The notes beneath the pieces were generated by a model, which had not been told where the DNA came from, ran no database searches, and was given only the letters and a program-made list of their open reading frames with translations. Below, one piece after another: positions 1 to 8,869 of a DNA stretch of 64,000 bases. This DNA is from Cuneatibacter sp. NSJ-177 (GTDB taxonomy: Bacteria > Bacillota > Clostridia > Lachnospirales > Lachnospiraceae): positions 186,001 to 250,000 of the forward strand of contig NZ_JALIFO010000002.1 of NCBI RefSeq assembly GCF_022867805.1, written 5' to 3'. Position 1 is the stretch's first letter, and each line of letters begins with the position of its first letter. The position numbers and the translations under genes were made by a program.

Positions 1-427
1 AGTTAATGTAAGGCGTGGCGCTGGACTCTGAGTACGCGCAAATCTCGCCGAACTTTGGAATGTTCATCTCCGTGTAGGGCGTACAGTTATAGGACAGGAC
101 CGCGCCCAGTCCTTTGTAGGCGTTGTGGGTCCGCATCATTAAATCCGCATACTCCGGCGCAACCATGTTGCGTTTGGTGAAATACTCATAGCAGAAGCCC
201 GGATTGACCGTGGGGGCGACGCGGCACTTGGCCCCGCCGGCCAGCAATTTTTCCGCAAACCACAAATCCGCTTCCTGATTACTCAGGGCCACATGGGCAC
301 GGGTGATAGGCACCATCCGGGGCGCGTCAAAGGACTCCCCGATCGCAAACTGGATTTTCATGGCATAGGCTGTGCCCGCGCCGTATTCGCCTTCCAGCAT
401 CGCCTTTTGTTCCTCGTTCAAAACCAT
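1..427 (-). CDS. Aconitase X catalytic subunit, N-terminal part (cut by window edge)
   Basis: The reading frame starts at an ATG at 427 with an AAGGAG ribosome binding site 8-9 bases upstream and runs off the left edge, giving 142 residues. The N-terminus has the pattern of the aconitase X (AcnX, DUF521) family: an opening 'LNEEQKAMLEGEYG', an alanine-methionine helix, then 'PITRAHVALSNQEADLW', and later 'KCRVAPTVNPGF' and 'SYNCTPYTE'. AcnX enzymes are Fe-S or metal hydro-lyases; characterised members dehydrate cis-3-hydroxy-L-proline or phosphomevalonate. The exact substrate cannot be told from this part. A swivel-domain small subunit, if separate, would lie beyond the edge. The family call is fairly secure, the reaction is not. 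Confidence 0.75.
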   Translation of the reverse strand, partial: MVLNEEQKAMLEGEYGAGTAYAMKIQFAIGESFDAPRMVPITRAHVALSNQEADLWFAEKLLAGGAKCRVAPTVNPGFCYEYFTKRNMVAPEYADLMMRTHNAYKGLGAVLSYNCTPYTEMNIPKFGEICAYSESSATPYIN

Positions 428-831
428 AACTAACTCCTTCTTCCTTTCACGCGGCGTCGCAGCCGCTTTTTATAAGTATAAAATTCAAGATTCCCGCCTG
501 ATTCCAATCCGATCAGCTCCCCTTTTCACCGTCCTCGAAAAATCCCCCCTTTTTCTAAAGAAAATAAAAAGGCGTGTTCCTCATCATATCCCAGAATGCT
601 TCTTATCGAATTCTTTCAAGAATAAAGGAAGGCGCCTTTGCCCTTCGGACTGCTTGTATTTCACTTGTATGTAAGTATTATACTCTATCTCATCCAAAAG
701 TCAATACTTTTTTAGCATGTGCCTATACGAATTCAATATATATCTAATTGAAAGGCTTATTTATCAGGGATAAGCCCAAAAAGAACTTCTTGAGCCTCTA
801 TTCAGAAGTTTCTCCCGGTATTTCTTGCAAT
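428..831. other. Long leader and intergenic region upstream of the aconitase X gene
   Basis: No convincing gene is present. The stretch holds the promoter at 677-704 and a 5' leader of about 240 bases before the AcnX start. Two nearly identical heptamers (CTTGTAT) lie in tandem at about 653-670, just downstream of the promoter, and could be a regulator site. A short GC-rich hairpin (GCGGC/GCCGC) sits close to the AcnX ribosome binding site at about 451-466. I recognise no riboswitch here. Confidence 0.4.
677..704 (-). promoter_or_regulatory. Sigma-A-type promoter for the aconitase X gene
   Basis: On the minus strand, TTGACT (-35, positions 704-699) and a perfect TATAAT (-10, positions 682-677) are separated by 16 bases. 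It points toward the AcnX gene starting at 427. Confidence 0.75.
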
Positions 832-872
832 GAAAAAAGGTGAAAGCCGCATCCCCTTACGGTCTCTCACCT
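832..872 (-). terminator. Intrinsic terminator after the TRAP binding-protein gene
   Basis: On the minus strand AGGTGA pairs with TCACCT across a partly paired loop (GACCG with CGG) and is followed by a run of T. It lies about 45 bases after the stop codon at 916. Confidence 0.65.
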
Positions 873-915
873 CTTTTTCTCTCCTCGAATATCCAAAATA
901 CGGCCGCAGCGCATT

Positions 916-1968
916 TTACGGCGTCAAAACGGATAAAATACGGTCCATCTTATCATCCCCATACTGGCTCCGCAGAGCTGCCTCCACCACAGGGCCTGCG
1001 GCCTCTCGCATCTGTTCACGCAGTTCCTCCGAGAGCTCCAGGCTCTCTACTCCCGCCGCTTCCAGCGTCCGTTCGCACCGCTTCTGTTCCGCCTCGTCCA
1101 TCTCAGCGGCGTAATCCGCCGTCTCGGCCGCCACTTCGTTCAGCAGGGCCTGCTCGTCCGCATCCAAAAGATCATAGAATTCTTTTCCCATCAACATACA
1201 ATCAAAGTAAATTTTATGGTTGGTCTTTAGCAGGTAGCGCTGCTGCCGGTGAATCCCGCTGCTGACAATGATGGGCAGAGTATTTTCCTGGGAATTCACC
1301 AGTCCCTGCTGCAGAGCCGCAAAAACCTGGTGGATATCATAAACTGCCGTTTTCGCCCCCAATGACTGCCAGTAAGGGCCCTCCGTCGCATTGGAGGAGA
1401 AAATCCGCATGGTCAGCCGGGAGAAATCCTCAAAGCTCTGCACTTTCACGTTGCTGGTGGCCACCCGGTACTGGGGCGGAAAAGCCGCCAGCAGCTTCGT
1501 CCCCTTCTCTTCACACTCCCTCTCCATGATGCGGCGAATCTCTCCCTCCTGCAAGAGATCCGCGATCTCCGGCAGAGACAGGCGAGACAAAGTCGGAGCC
1601 CAAAGCATCGTCATCACCGAAAGGGTTCCACCGGCTCCAATCCTCATTTCAATGGAGCCATTGATCAAAGCGGCATCATTGTCCGTCACATAGCCTAACG
1701 TGTCGTCCGGAAAAATATCCACCCGGAAATGACCGCCCGACCGTTCCTCTAAGAGTGTCTTAAACTTCTCCGCCACCCGGTGGGCCGCGCTGCTCTCCGG
1801 CATGGAATGGGTCAGGAGAATCACCCTGCCGCCGTCCGGCAGCTCCGCCCGCGTTTCTGTCTGTTTCTGAATGGCGTCAAACAGATATGTTTCTCCGGAA
1901 GCCCCGGCACAGCCTGTCCCCAATAGGACTGCCGCCAGAAACGCGGCGCCTACCATCTTTTTACGCAT
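916..1968 (-). CDS. TRAP transporter DctP-type solute-binding lipoprotein
   Basis: A 350-residue protein. The chosen ATG (1968) follows GGAGG by 7 bases; it overlaps the end of the upstream AraC gene by 8 bases, so translation is probably coupled. The N-terminus is a lipoprotein-type signal (Lys-rich start, hydrophobic core, LLGTGC). The mature part shows DctP family features: 'HSMPESSAAH' near the start, 'EERSGGHFRVDIFPD', and the core motif 'ALQQGLVNSQEN' followed by a tyrosine/histidine-rich stretch. DctP proteins bind small carboxylates for TRAP permeases, but no DctQ or DctM gene is nearby in this window. With the membrane regulator beside it, a sensory role (presenting ligand to the regulator) is possible; that is inference. 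Confidence 0.8.
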   Translation of the reverse strand: MRKKMVGAAFLAAVLLGTGCAGASGETYLFDAIQKQTETRAELPDGGRVILLTHSMPESSAAHRVAEKFKTLLEERSGGHFRVDIFPDDTLGYVTDNDAALINGSIEMRIGAGGTLSVMTMLWAPTLSRLSLPEIADLLQEGEIRRIMERECEEKGTKLLAAFPPQYRVATSNVKVQSFEDFSRLTMRIFSSNATEGPYWQSLGAKTAVYDIHQVFAALQQGLVNSQENTLPIIVSSGIHRQQRYLLKTNHKIYFDCMLMGKEFYDLLDADEQALLNEVAAETADYAAEMDEAEQKRCERTLEAAGVESLELSEELREQMREAAGPVVEAALRSQYGDDKMDRILSVLTP

Positions 1969-4198
1969 GTTCTGCCTCCTCCTTCCGGCGCTGCCGGAAC
2001 TGGCCGGGCGTTTCCCCCTCATAACGCTTGAATACCCGGATAAAGTTCTGAGAAGAATTAAAACCGGTTTTAAAGCCAATCTCTCCTATATTATAGTCGG
2101 TCTCTTCCAGCAGTTGTTTCGCCCGTTCCAGCCGGCAGCGGTTCAAGTAATCCAGAAAACCGGGCGGCTGGTACTCCGTAAACAGGCGGGAAAGGTAGGG
2201 GGCTGTCAGTCCCAGCTGCTCTCCGATGCTTTCTAACGACAGAGAGCTGTCGAAATACTGCTCTTCGATCCAGCGCTTCGCCTCCTCAATATGGGCATAC
2301 TGTTCCTTCCGGCCGGCACGCCGGAGAACTTCGACGCCCTCTGAGAAAAAGTCGTTTACGGTGTCTTCCGGCACGCCGTCCTTTGGATCCGCCTGCTCCA
2401 GCTTTCTCCGGAGAAGCCGCATATGATCGGAGATCGGCGCCCGCAGCTGCACCATCTTTTCGATGAAAAGATCCCCCAGCGCCCGGTAAATCAAAAGAGC
2501 CTGTCCAGGGCGTTCCTTTGCCGCCCGCATCAAAACCCCCTCCAGTGGATTTTCCTTTCCAGGCCGCCGCAGAAACGGCTGCAAGATCTGGTCCGCCGCC
2601 TTTCGATATTCCTGAATGACCACGGAAGATTCCTCCTGCCTCTGCTTTTCTTTCTCCGAGTAATAGATCCTCTGCTGAAGCTCCTCCCTTGCCTGCCTGC
2701 GCAGTTCCCAGAGCTCAAAAAGACTGCCGCACAGGCCGCTGCTCCCCATCTCGAATGCAAAAGGCTGGGAGTCCAGGCTCCGGTTCAAAAACTTTCGAAA
2801 GAGTTCCACCTCGCGGCAGAACATGGTCTCCGACTTCTTTTGACGGGGACAGAGGATCAGGCTCTTCTCCCCCTCCTGAATCCCGACCATCTGTCCGAGA
2901 TACTTCTCCTCCCAGAACTCCTGACATACACGGGTCAGCTGAAGGCCGTAGAGCTCGGCGTCCACCGGGCCGCCGCCCTCCTTCTCCTTGGGCCAAAAAC
3001 GAAATTCCAAAACCAGATACTCACCGTCCAGCGGGAAGGGGCTTTCAATCTGTTCCATAGTCTCCCGCACGATCCCCGCATCACACTCCCGGTCGCTCAA
3101 TAGCCGCGCAAACATATTTTCACTCAAAGATTCTCCCACCGATTGCAGGATCGCCCGGAATCTGGCGTTTTGTTCCGAGTGATCGGTGGCAATATCCTGA
3201 ATCAATTCCCACTCGCTGGAATCGCTGACCGCAAATTCTTCCTCTCCCTCCCGTCTGCTCCGGGAGATCAAAGACAGCAGCAGCTGGCGGAAAGGACGGT
3301 AAATCCGCAAAATCAGATAATAAGAAGCCAGGAGCAAAAGTCCCAGGGCCACCAGCCCATAAGTTCCCAGCGCCTTTAGAAGATCTGAAGCATCCGGTAT
3401 CACCGTGATCGCTTCCATCCGCTGCAAAAAAATCCAGCCGGTTGCCTCTGAGCGGCTGACCAGAAAATATCCGTCTCCAGCCGGATAGACGGCATTTCCG
3501 CCCTCCTCGGACTGCTCCGGCCCGACCAGGAGTTCTTCCCTTTTCGGATAGACCAGGAGACTGGGAAATACCGGCTCCCCGCCTCCGTCGTAGATGTAAA
3601 CGGCACTGCCTCCGTAGACCAGGCCATCCTGCCGGATGCTGCGGTAGATGGCCGTGGAGTTCAGGCGGACCGTCATCACGCCAAGGGGCTTGGACTCCGG
3701 ATAGGCTTTTCGGTAATAGACTGCGCCGTCCTTCACGACAACCCCGGTCTCTTTTTCCAAATAAACCGAGTCCAACCCGCTTTCCACTTCCATCACTGTC
3801 CGGTCGGAGGAAAGCACCTTGCGGGCATAGGGCAGATAGAGCCAGGCGCTCTCCACCCCTTCATCCCCGGCCGTGAACCCAGCCAGCTCCTGAATCACAT
3901 TTAACGTCTGAGGCTGAAGCAGCTCTTCTCCCGCCACCAAAAGGCGGCTGCAATCCTGGGTTCCCAAAAGCGTCTCCATCTTGGCCGACACGGCGGAAAA
4001 CACCTGCTCCGCCCGTGATCCAATCTCTTTCATCCAGGAAAATCGGATGTCCGCCTGCTTTTCCACATACTGTCTTTCATACAGCCTGCTCACAAAGTGA
4101 TAAAAAAAAGCACCGATTACCAGCGTCAGTGCGAGCAGCACCAGCAAGGTCTGTCCAAACATGCTGGAAAACCGGAACGGATAATGTGCTTTTTTCAT
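1961..4198 (-). CDS. Membrane-anchored AraC-family regulator with extracellular sensor domain
   Basis: A 745-residue protein with a transmembrane helix near residues 14-35, an extracytoplasmic region of about 240 residues, a second helix near 282-303, a cytoplasmic linker of about 330 residues, and a C-terminal AraC double helix-turn-helix in the last 100 residues ('LSLESIGEQLGLTAPYLSRL' and 'IGEIGFKTGFNSSQNFIRVF'). This is the architecture of membrane AraC regulators that sense outside signals and control transporter or glycan genes. The next gene, overlapping by 8 bases, encodes a binding protein; together they may form a sensing unit. It lies about 190 bases after the Tat-cargo gene on the same strand, so it could also be read from that operon. 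Confidence 0.85.
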   Translation of the reverse strand: MKKAHYPFRFSSMFGQTLLVLLALTLVIGAFFYHFVSRLYERQYVEKQADIRFSWMKEIGSRAEQVFSAVSAKMETLLGTQDCSRLLVAGEELLQPQTLNVIQELAGFTAGDEGVESAWLYLPYARKVLSSDRTVMEVESGLDSVYLEKETGVVVKDGAVYYRKAYPESKPLGVMTVRLNSTAIYRSIRQDGLVYGGSAVYIYDGGGEPVFPSLLVYPKREELLVGPEQSEEGGNAVYPAGDGYFLVSRSEATGWIFLQRMEAITVIPDASDLLKALGTYGLVALGLLLLASYYLILRIYRPFRQLLLSLISRSRREGEEEFAVSDSSEWELIQDIATDHSEQNARFRAILQSVGESLSENMFARLLSDRECDAGIVRETMEQIESPFPLDGEYLVLEFRFWPKEKEGGGPVDAELYGLQLTRVCQEFWEEKYLGQMVGIQEGEKSLILCPRQKKSETMFCREVELFRKFLNRSLDSQPFAFEMGSSGLCGSLFELWELRRQAREELQQRIYYSEKEKQRQEESSVVIQEYRKAADQILQPFLRRPGKENPLEGVLMRAAKERPGQALLIYRALGDLFIEKMVQLRAPISDHMRLLRRKLEQADPKDGVPEDTVNDFFSEGVEVLRRAGRKEQYAHIEEAKRWIEEQYFDSSLSLESIGEQLGLTAPYLSRLFTEYQPPGFLDYLNRCRLERAKQLLEETDYNIGEIGFKTGFNSSQNFIRVFKRYEGETPGQFRQRRKEEAEHA

Positions 4199-4284
4199 TT
4201 TTCACCCTAACCTCTCCCTTTTTCGATCCTCTGTCACCGAATTACATTCTGACAACATTATATCAAAAAAATCTTTGCAAAAAA

Positions 4285-4345
4285 AGCGAAATATGCGAAG
4301 GACCCCCGAAACGGCGGCAGCTCGTTCCGGGGGATCCAAATACCT
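4285..4345 (-). terminator. Possible hairpin between the Tat-cargo gene and the AraC gene
   Basis: On the minus strand GGATCCCCCG pairs with CGGGGGTCC across a partly paired loop. A T-run follows only after about 14 bases, so this may be an imperfect terminator or a processing or stability hairpin between 4390 and 4198. Confidence 0.4.
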
Positions 4346-4389
4346 CAAAGAAATTCTTTCTCAGGCTGACACGTTTGAATCCGTTTTAT

Positions 4390-7083
4390 TTAAGCGGTGC
4401 GAAAGCGGAAGGTATACGTTTCCGTTGTGCTCTGATCCGGCCCAGTGATCACGACCACGGCGGGAGAACCGGCTGAAACCGTTACCGGGCAGCGGCTGGA
4501 AGCGTTTTTCCCATTCACCGTCATTCCTGCAATCCGGTCCGACATAGCGACCGGTGTAAGGGTGACGGTTCCTTGCAGGGATCCTACGATTACATCGTAT
4601 TCATACTCATAAGGGACAAATTTTCCGGGGATCGCATACTTCAAACGTCCGTCCGGGAGCATCTCATTCTCCGTCTCCTGTCCGGCCTTGTACTTAAAGT
4701 CATGACCGACAAGCTCCGCGTCCTCAAAGGTTACATTGCTTAGATGCGCGTTGGTCCGGTAATCAAAATACAGATTGCTCTCGACCGTATCATTCTCGCC
4801 GGTATTGTCCAGCTCGATGCGGCGGAACGTTCTGCCGTCGTACTGTCCGGTGTATTCCGCCACCACCTGTTTGCCGGCCACGGCAAATGCGGTCCAGTTC
4901 AGTGTATCGAAACTGTTTCCGTCCTTGGCCACCAGAGCGCCGTCGCCCCGCCGGTCATCCGAAATACCATCCGGACCATAGTTCACCAGATTCTGGAGGC
5001 ATTGTTCCCAGACCATCAGATAATCCGCGCCGACTCCGATCCGGTTGTGGCCAGTGTAAAGTTCCTTGACTTCCCCGCCGTCCTTCGCATATTCCTCCAT
5101 CAACTGCTGATGCAGGGACAGGAGAAGATCCTGGCGCACGCCTCTTGCGGCGAACTGATCCGCCACCCAGTACCGGTTTACCCCGTAGATATCCGACGAG
5201 AACAGCAAGCCGTGCTTTCTGTCGTAAAGCAAGAGCATTCCGTCCTCATGGCCGGGCAGCTGATAAAACTCAAATTGACAGTTCCCAAGATCCAGCACGT
5301 CTCCTTCTTTCGCAGCATGGATCGTGCTTCCGCTGTAGGTTCCGGTCTCCGTCGAATCGATCACCGGGTTCCCGCTGGTGTAGTCCTTGGCGTAAACTTC
5401 GATACTCCACTCCCCGTCCACAGGTCCGACCCGGTCGCACAGGTAGACGTCCAGGCCGTCCCGGTAAGCGCTGGCCATCGCTCCCTTGTGATCCGGATGG
5501 TTGTGGCCCAGCACAAAGACAAAAGGCTTAGTCGCCAGCTCGCGCACCTGGTCGATCAGGGAGGTCGACGTGTTGGTCGGCATCAGGCCGTCATAGAGGA
5601 TTCCCATCTTGCTGCCCTCAATATAGTAGGCTGCGGCCTGGAAATTATCAAAGAACCGGTAAACCGTCGGATAGTCGTCTGTTCCCTCGTGAAGCTTGTC
5701 CATCGCGAAATCGTGCCACGCCGGGCGGTCGATGCGCCAGATAAATCGGGAAACCGGGCTGTCCAGAAGCCCTTCCCTGGTGGCGTAAGCTTCCACCTCC
5801 ACGCAGAAATAAACGTTATCGTAGGGAAAATCTTTGTTATTGTTGAGCCCGAACATTGGATCTGTGGAATAGCCGGGGATGTAGTCCGTCCATTCTCCCC
5901 ACTCATCGCTGAGAACCACGCCGTTTCCCCGGTCCCCGATGAACAGCCCTTTCATGGCTTCATGGGAAATATTGAAGGCACGGCAGCGCCAATGAACCGT
6001 CGCCTGCTCGGTGGCGGTAAACCAGATCGGGCGGCAGCGGACAAACTTTCTGAGGGAAACCGGCATCGCCCAGACCGGCGCCGCCACCCGCTTGTCGATG
6101 GATTCAATCAAAATCCGCGCCTCCGTGTCGGTAATGCCGTCGGTCGGGTTGATGGTCTTGTTTGTCCGGCCCCGCAGGAAATTCCGTCCCACCAGGATAT
6201 TCAGGGCCGAATAGCATTCTTTGCTGATCTTATCCGCATCGCTGAAAGCTGCCAGATAGTCGTCCTCCAGCTCATCCATCAGGAACGCGCGGCAGAGGAT
6301 CACCGCGGCATCTTCTCTCGTCATTGCCGACATCGGATAAAAGCAGTCCTCCGGGGACTCGGCCTTCAAAACTCCCATATCCAGGGCGCACTCGATGGGT
6401 TTCACGTAGTCGTTGCGGCCCGTCACGTCGTGGTAGTTCCTGACCCGCTCTTCTTTCAGGATATTTCCGGCTTCGTCGATATCGGTTCCATCATCCATGA
6501 CCCCGTTATAGTGATACCAGCCGAAGTAGTTTGCGAGGCGAATCATAAAGTCCCCGCGGGTCATCGGCCGGTCCACTTCGAGAGAGTGTCCGCCCGCCGT
6601 CTGGCCGGTGTGGAACATAACCTGATAACTGATATCACCCAGGCTCCAAGAGACCTCCACATCATAACCGCCCACGCCGTCCCGCATCAGAATGGTTCCG
6701 TCCGGGTCCACCGAGACCAGATGCTTGTTGCTGGTCCGCCAGGTTCCTTCTGTCTGGGTAACGCCGTCCACGACCGCCGTCAGCTTGACTGGCTGGATGA
6801 ACTCCAGAGTATAGGTCTGGCCGTTCATATTCACATCTCCGCCCTCGATGTAAATGCCCCCCTCCGGCGTCTTGTCCGCTGCGGAGGCCGTAGTCGCCGG
6901 TTCCGTCCCGGTTGCCGCCGTCTCTTCGCTGGTCTGCGAAACCGCCCTGCTGCATCCGGGCAGGATCGCTGCCAGGCTGAGAGTGGCCGCTCCCATGGCC
7001 AGGCCCTTGACGAACTGCCGTCTTGTCAGATCCGGCCCGCCCGGAAGTCCGTCCGCCTGCTGCATTTTCGTTTCTTCCTTCAT
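4390..7083 (-). CDS. Twin-arginine metallo-beta-lactamase-fold lipoprotein with S-layer-type repeats
   Basis: An 897-residue protein. The N-terminus has a Tat signal ('LTRRQFVKG' at about 19-27, then a hydrophobic stretch) ending in LPGC, so it is probably exported folded and lipidated. Next come an Ig-like stretch (about 70-165), a region resembling S-layer homology repeats (about 175-330, for example 'MTREDAAVILCRAF'), an uncharacterised domain, an MBL core (about 480-700) with the metal ligand motif HNHPDH near residue 527, a second His (GHEDG) and SSDIYG, and a C-terminal beta-rich region. The gene begins 11 bases after tatC, in one operon with two TatA genes, so it is the likely dedicated cargo. 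MBL proteins hydrolyse many substrates; the substrate here is unknown. Confidence 0.75.
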   Translation of the reverse strand: MKEETKMQQADGLPGGPDLTRRQFVKGLAMGAATLSLAAILPGCSRAVSQTSEETAATGTEPATTASAADKTPEGGIYIEGGDVNMNGQTYTLEFIQPVKLTAVVDGVTQTEGTWRTSNKHLVSVDPDGTILMRDGVGGYDVEVSWSLGDISYQVMFHTGQTAGGHSLEVDRPMTRGDFMIRLANYFGWYHYNGVMDDGTDIDEAGNILKEERVRNYHDVTGRNDYVKPIECALDMGVLKAESPEDCFYPMSAMTREDAAVILCRAFLMDELEDDYLAAFSDADKISKECYSALNILVGRNFLRGRTNKTINPTDGITDTEARILIESIDKRVAAPVWAMPVSLRKFVRCRPIWFTATEQATVHWRCRAFNISHEAMKGLFIGDRGNGVVLSDEWGEWTDYIPGYSTDPMFGLNNNKDFPYDNVYFCVEVEAYATREGLLDSPVSRFIWRIDRPAWHDFAMDKLHEGTDDYPTVYRFFDNFQAAAYYIEGSKMGILYDGLMPTNTSTSLIDQVRELATKPFVFVLGHNHPDHKGAMASAYRDGLDVYLCDRVGPVDGEWSIEVYAKDYTSGNPVIDSTETGTYSGSTIHAAKEGDVLDLGNCQFEFYQLPGHEDGMLLLYDRKHGLLFSSDIYGVNRYWVADQFAARGVRQDLLLSLHQQLMEEYAKDGGEVKELYTGHNRIGVGADYLMVWEQCLQNLVNYGPDGISDDRRGDGALVAKDGNSFDTLNWTAFAVAGKQVVAEYTGQYDGRTFRRIELDNTGENDTVESNLYFDYRTNAHLSNVTFEDAELVGHDFKYKAGQETENEMLPDGRLKYAIPGKFVPYEYEYDVIVGSLQGTVTLTPVAMSDRIAGMTVNGKNASSRCPVTVSAGSPAVVVITGPDQSTTETYTFRFRTA

Positions 7084-7094
7084 GCAAATTCCTC

Positions 7095-7826
7095 CTAACT
7101 CATCTCATCTTCATTTTCTTCCTGCATCCGCTTTTTTCTCTTCCGGAACAAAAGATCCGACAGAAAGAGGCTGATCTCAAACAGCAGCATCATAGGAAAC
7201 GCGACCAGCACCTGTGAAGTCACATCCGGAGGTGTGATCAGGGCTGCCACGATGAAAATGGCCAATACAATATATTTCCGCTGCTTTCTTAAAAGCTTTG
7301 GATCCAGAAGTCCGATTCTGGTCAGCGAAATCGTGACGATGGGAAGTTCAAACACAAGCCCAAACGTGACCATCGTCGTGATCATGAAGCTGATATAACT
7401 TTCGATGGATACCATCGGGGAGATTGTCTGGGAGGCGTTGAGGCCGGATAAAAATTTCAGTGCAATGGGCATAACAATCTGAAAAGAAAATACCGCCCCG
7501 CCCACAAACAGCGCCAGCCCTAAAGTCAGGATCACCAGCCCGGCCTGGCGTTCCTTCTTCCGAAGGCCTGGCCGGATAAACCGCCACAGTTGATACAGGA
7601 TCACCGGAAACGCAAGGACAATCCCTCCCAGAAAAGCCAGTTTTAAATAAGAAAGAACCAGCTCCGTCGGGGAGATGTAAACGAACTGGAACCCCTGCGC
7701 CTTTTTTATCATTTGATCCGCAACCCATTCCGCCTGGCTCAGGCAAGCCAGCATTGCGAGGATCAATGTCCCGGCGCAGACGATCAGCCGTTTCCGAAAC
7801 TCGGCCAGGTGAGAAACCAGGGACAT
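7095..7826 (-). CDS. tatC: Sec-independent protein translocase TatC
   Basis: TatC is the signal-peptide receptor of the twin-arginine translocase, which exports folded proteins. The frame gives 243 residues from the ATG at 7826, the usual family length, starting with the hallmark 'MSLVSHLAEFRKRL' and preceded by AGGAAGG at 4-6 bases. The conserved 'FIRPGL' followed by Lys/Glu, and six hydrophobic segments, are present. The frame is open further upstream (ATG at 7931, GTG at 7943), adding a 35-39 residue basic extension; I prefer the shorter start because of the binding site and length. It lies between a TatA gene and the Tat-signal MBL lipoprotein. Confidence 0.9.
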   Translation of the reverse strand: MSLVSHLAEFRKRLIVCAGTLILAMLACLSQAEWVADQMIKKAQGFQFVYISPTELVLSYLKLAFLGGIVLAFPVILYQLWRFIRPGLRKKERQAGLVILTLGLALFVGGAVFSFQIVMPIALKFLSGLNASQTISPMVSIESYISFMITTMVTFGLVFELPIVTISLTRIGLLDPKLLRKQRKYIVLAIFIVAALITPPDVTSQVLVAFPMMLLFEISLFLSDLLFRKRKKRMQEENEDEMS

Positions 7827-7951
7827 GCGCCCTTCCTCTGCGCCGATCCTCAACCGGCGTTTCACCGCGGCCACCACCATAGCCAATCGCTTTGCAATAC
7901 TTGCCCCTCCGGTTCTCGAAGGGGCGCTCATCCCGCCGTTCACCCGCGGGC

Positions 7952-8128
7952 TCAGGCTTCTGCCTGTTCTTCTTCCATCGGCTCAGCTTCCGCCTTGGCG
8001 CTGCTTCTTTTAAAGTTGCCGATGGTCTTCCCGATTGCCTTTCCAAGCTGCGGCAGCTTCTTCGGTCCAAAAATCAACAATGCAATGCACAAAATAATCA
8101 GAAGTTCCTGTGTCCCTAATTTTCCCAT
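7952..8128 (-). CDS. tatA: Sec-independent protein translocase TatA (58 residues)
   Basis: A very short gene (58 residues) with the TatA pattern: 'GTQELLIILCIALLIFGPKK' (one membrane helix followed by the FGP hinge), then 'LPQLGKAIGKTIGNFK' as the amphipathic helix and a short acidic tail. The start at 8128 is preceded by GAAGGA about 10 bases upstream. TatA forms the translocation pore with TatC. It sits between a second TatA gene and tatC. It is shorter than usual TatA proteins but keeps every core element. Confidence 0.9.
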   Translation of the reverse strand: MGKLGTQELLIILCIALLIFGPKKLPQLGKAIGKTIGNFKRSSAKAEAEPMEEEQAEA

Positions 8129-8186
8129 CCTACTACTTCCTTTCTTCTTTTCTTCATTTACTCTTCCCCTTTGCCTCCGGCGGATC

Positions 8187-8447
8187 TTAAGCTTCCGACT
8201 GGACCGCAGATCCTTCTGTCTCCATGGCTTTCACTTCCACAACCTTTGCCTCCGCCTTTACCGGCGCTGTCTTTTCTTTCTGCTTCCTTTCCTCGTCCTC
8301 CCAGTCGGCTTCGTAAGAATTCACGTACTTCTTAAAGGAACCGATGGCCCGTCCGGCCAGTTTACCCAACTCCGGCAGTTTGGACGGCCCGAAGATGACC
8401 AAGGCCACCACCAGGATTAAAATCAACTCTGTCGTTCCGATTTTCAA
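8187..8447 (-). CDS. tatA: Sec-independent protein translocase TatA, second copy
   Basis: First gene of the Tat operon: 'IGTTELILILVVALVIFGPS' forms the membrane helix and FGP hinge, followed by the amphipathic helix 'KLPELGKLAGRAIGSFKKYV' and a charged tail rich in Lys and Glu. The ribosome binding site AGGAGGG (8460-8454) touches an ATG at 8453 directly, which is too close; the TTG at 8447 has a normal spacer and gives the usual family start (Met-Lys-Ile-Gly-Thr-Thr-Glu). I therefore choose TTG; the ATG would add two residues. Two TatA proteins with one TatC is typical of Gram-positive Tat systems lacking TatB. Confidence 0.9.
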   Translation of the reverse strand: MKIGTTELILILVVALVIFGPSKLPELGKLAGRAIGSFKKYVNSYEADWEDEERKQKEKTAPVKAEAKVVEVKAMETEGSAVQSEA

Positions 8448-8616
8448 CTGCATCCCTCCTCACCGGCACGTCTGCGCCTGTTATGATGAGGCCACTTTAG
8501 CGGAAAAATAGAATTTTGTATATTTCCAATTCTTTTTCTCCGGATTTTTTAATTGAAAATATTTGCCATTGGGTAGATTTTTGTTCATTCGATTCTTCCC
8601 AGCGCAAAAATTGGCA

Positions 8617-8652
8617 ACAAAAAAAGAAACCGCCGCGGTTTCCCGCGGCGGC
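8617..8652 (-). terminator. Intrinsic terminator closing the small-peptide operon
   Basis: A perfect 9-bp stem (CCGCCGCGG with CCGCGGCGG, loop of four) at 8630-8651 is followed on the minus strand by a T-rich run (RC of 8629-8617). It separates the tiny genes ending at 8738 from the Tat operon starting at 8447. Confidence 0.85.
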
Positions 8653-8737
8653 CCCTTGGTAGAGAGAGATATTACAAACATAAGGCAAGATGACTTTGTT
8701 TTTCCAAACGCCGCGCGTCTTTCCGCCTGCGGCCGGC

Positions 8738-8848
8738 TTATTTCTTCAGCGCCTCGGCCAGTTCCAGATAGGCCAGAACATAGGGCTGCTGCATCTCCCG
8801 TTCCATCAAACGCTCCATCAAGCTCTTCTTATTCTGCTTTTTCATCAT
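8738..8848 (-). CDS. Small peptide gene A (36 residues), paralogue of B and C
   Basis: An unrecognised 36-residue peptide. It starts with a double ATG at 8848/8845, with AGGAGG six bases before the first. The N-terminus is basic ('MMKKQNKK'), the middle has Met/Arg/Glu helix-forming residues, and the end is 'YVLAYLELAEALKK'. Alignment by eye with peptides B and C shows the same plan: Lys-rich head, amphipathic helix, a Tyr-Leu pair near residue 28 and a Lys/Arg-Lys C-terminus. There is no signal peptide and no cysteine. It is the last gene before the terminator at 8617-8652. Function unknown. Confidence 0.65.
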   Translation of the reverse strand: MMKKQNKKSLMERLMEREMQQPYVLAYLELAEALKK

Positions 8849-8869
8849 TTCTATCCTCCTAAATTTTGT

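Noticed and set aside
4744-7098. A 784-codon open frame on the plus strand, opposite the MBL lipoprotein gene
   Set aside because: It is the mirror of a real gene with strong domain motifs, has no ribosome binding site and no recognisable motif.
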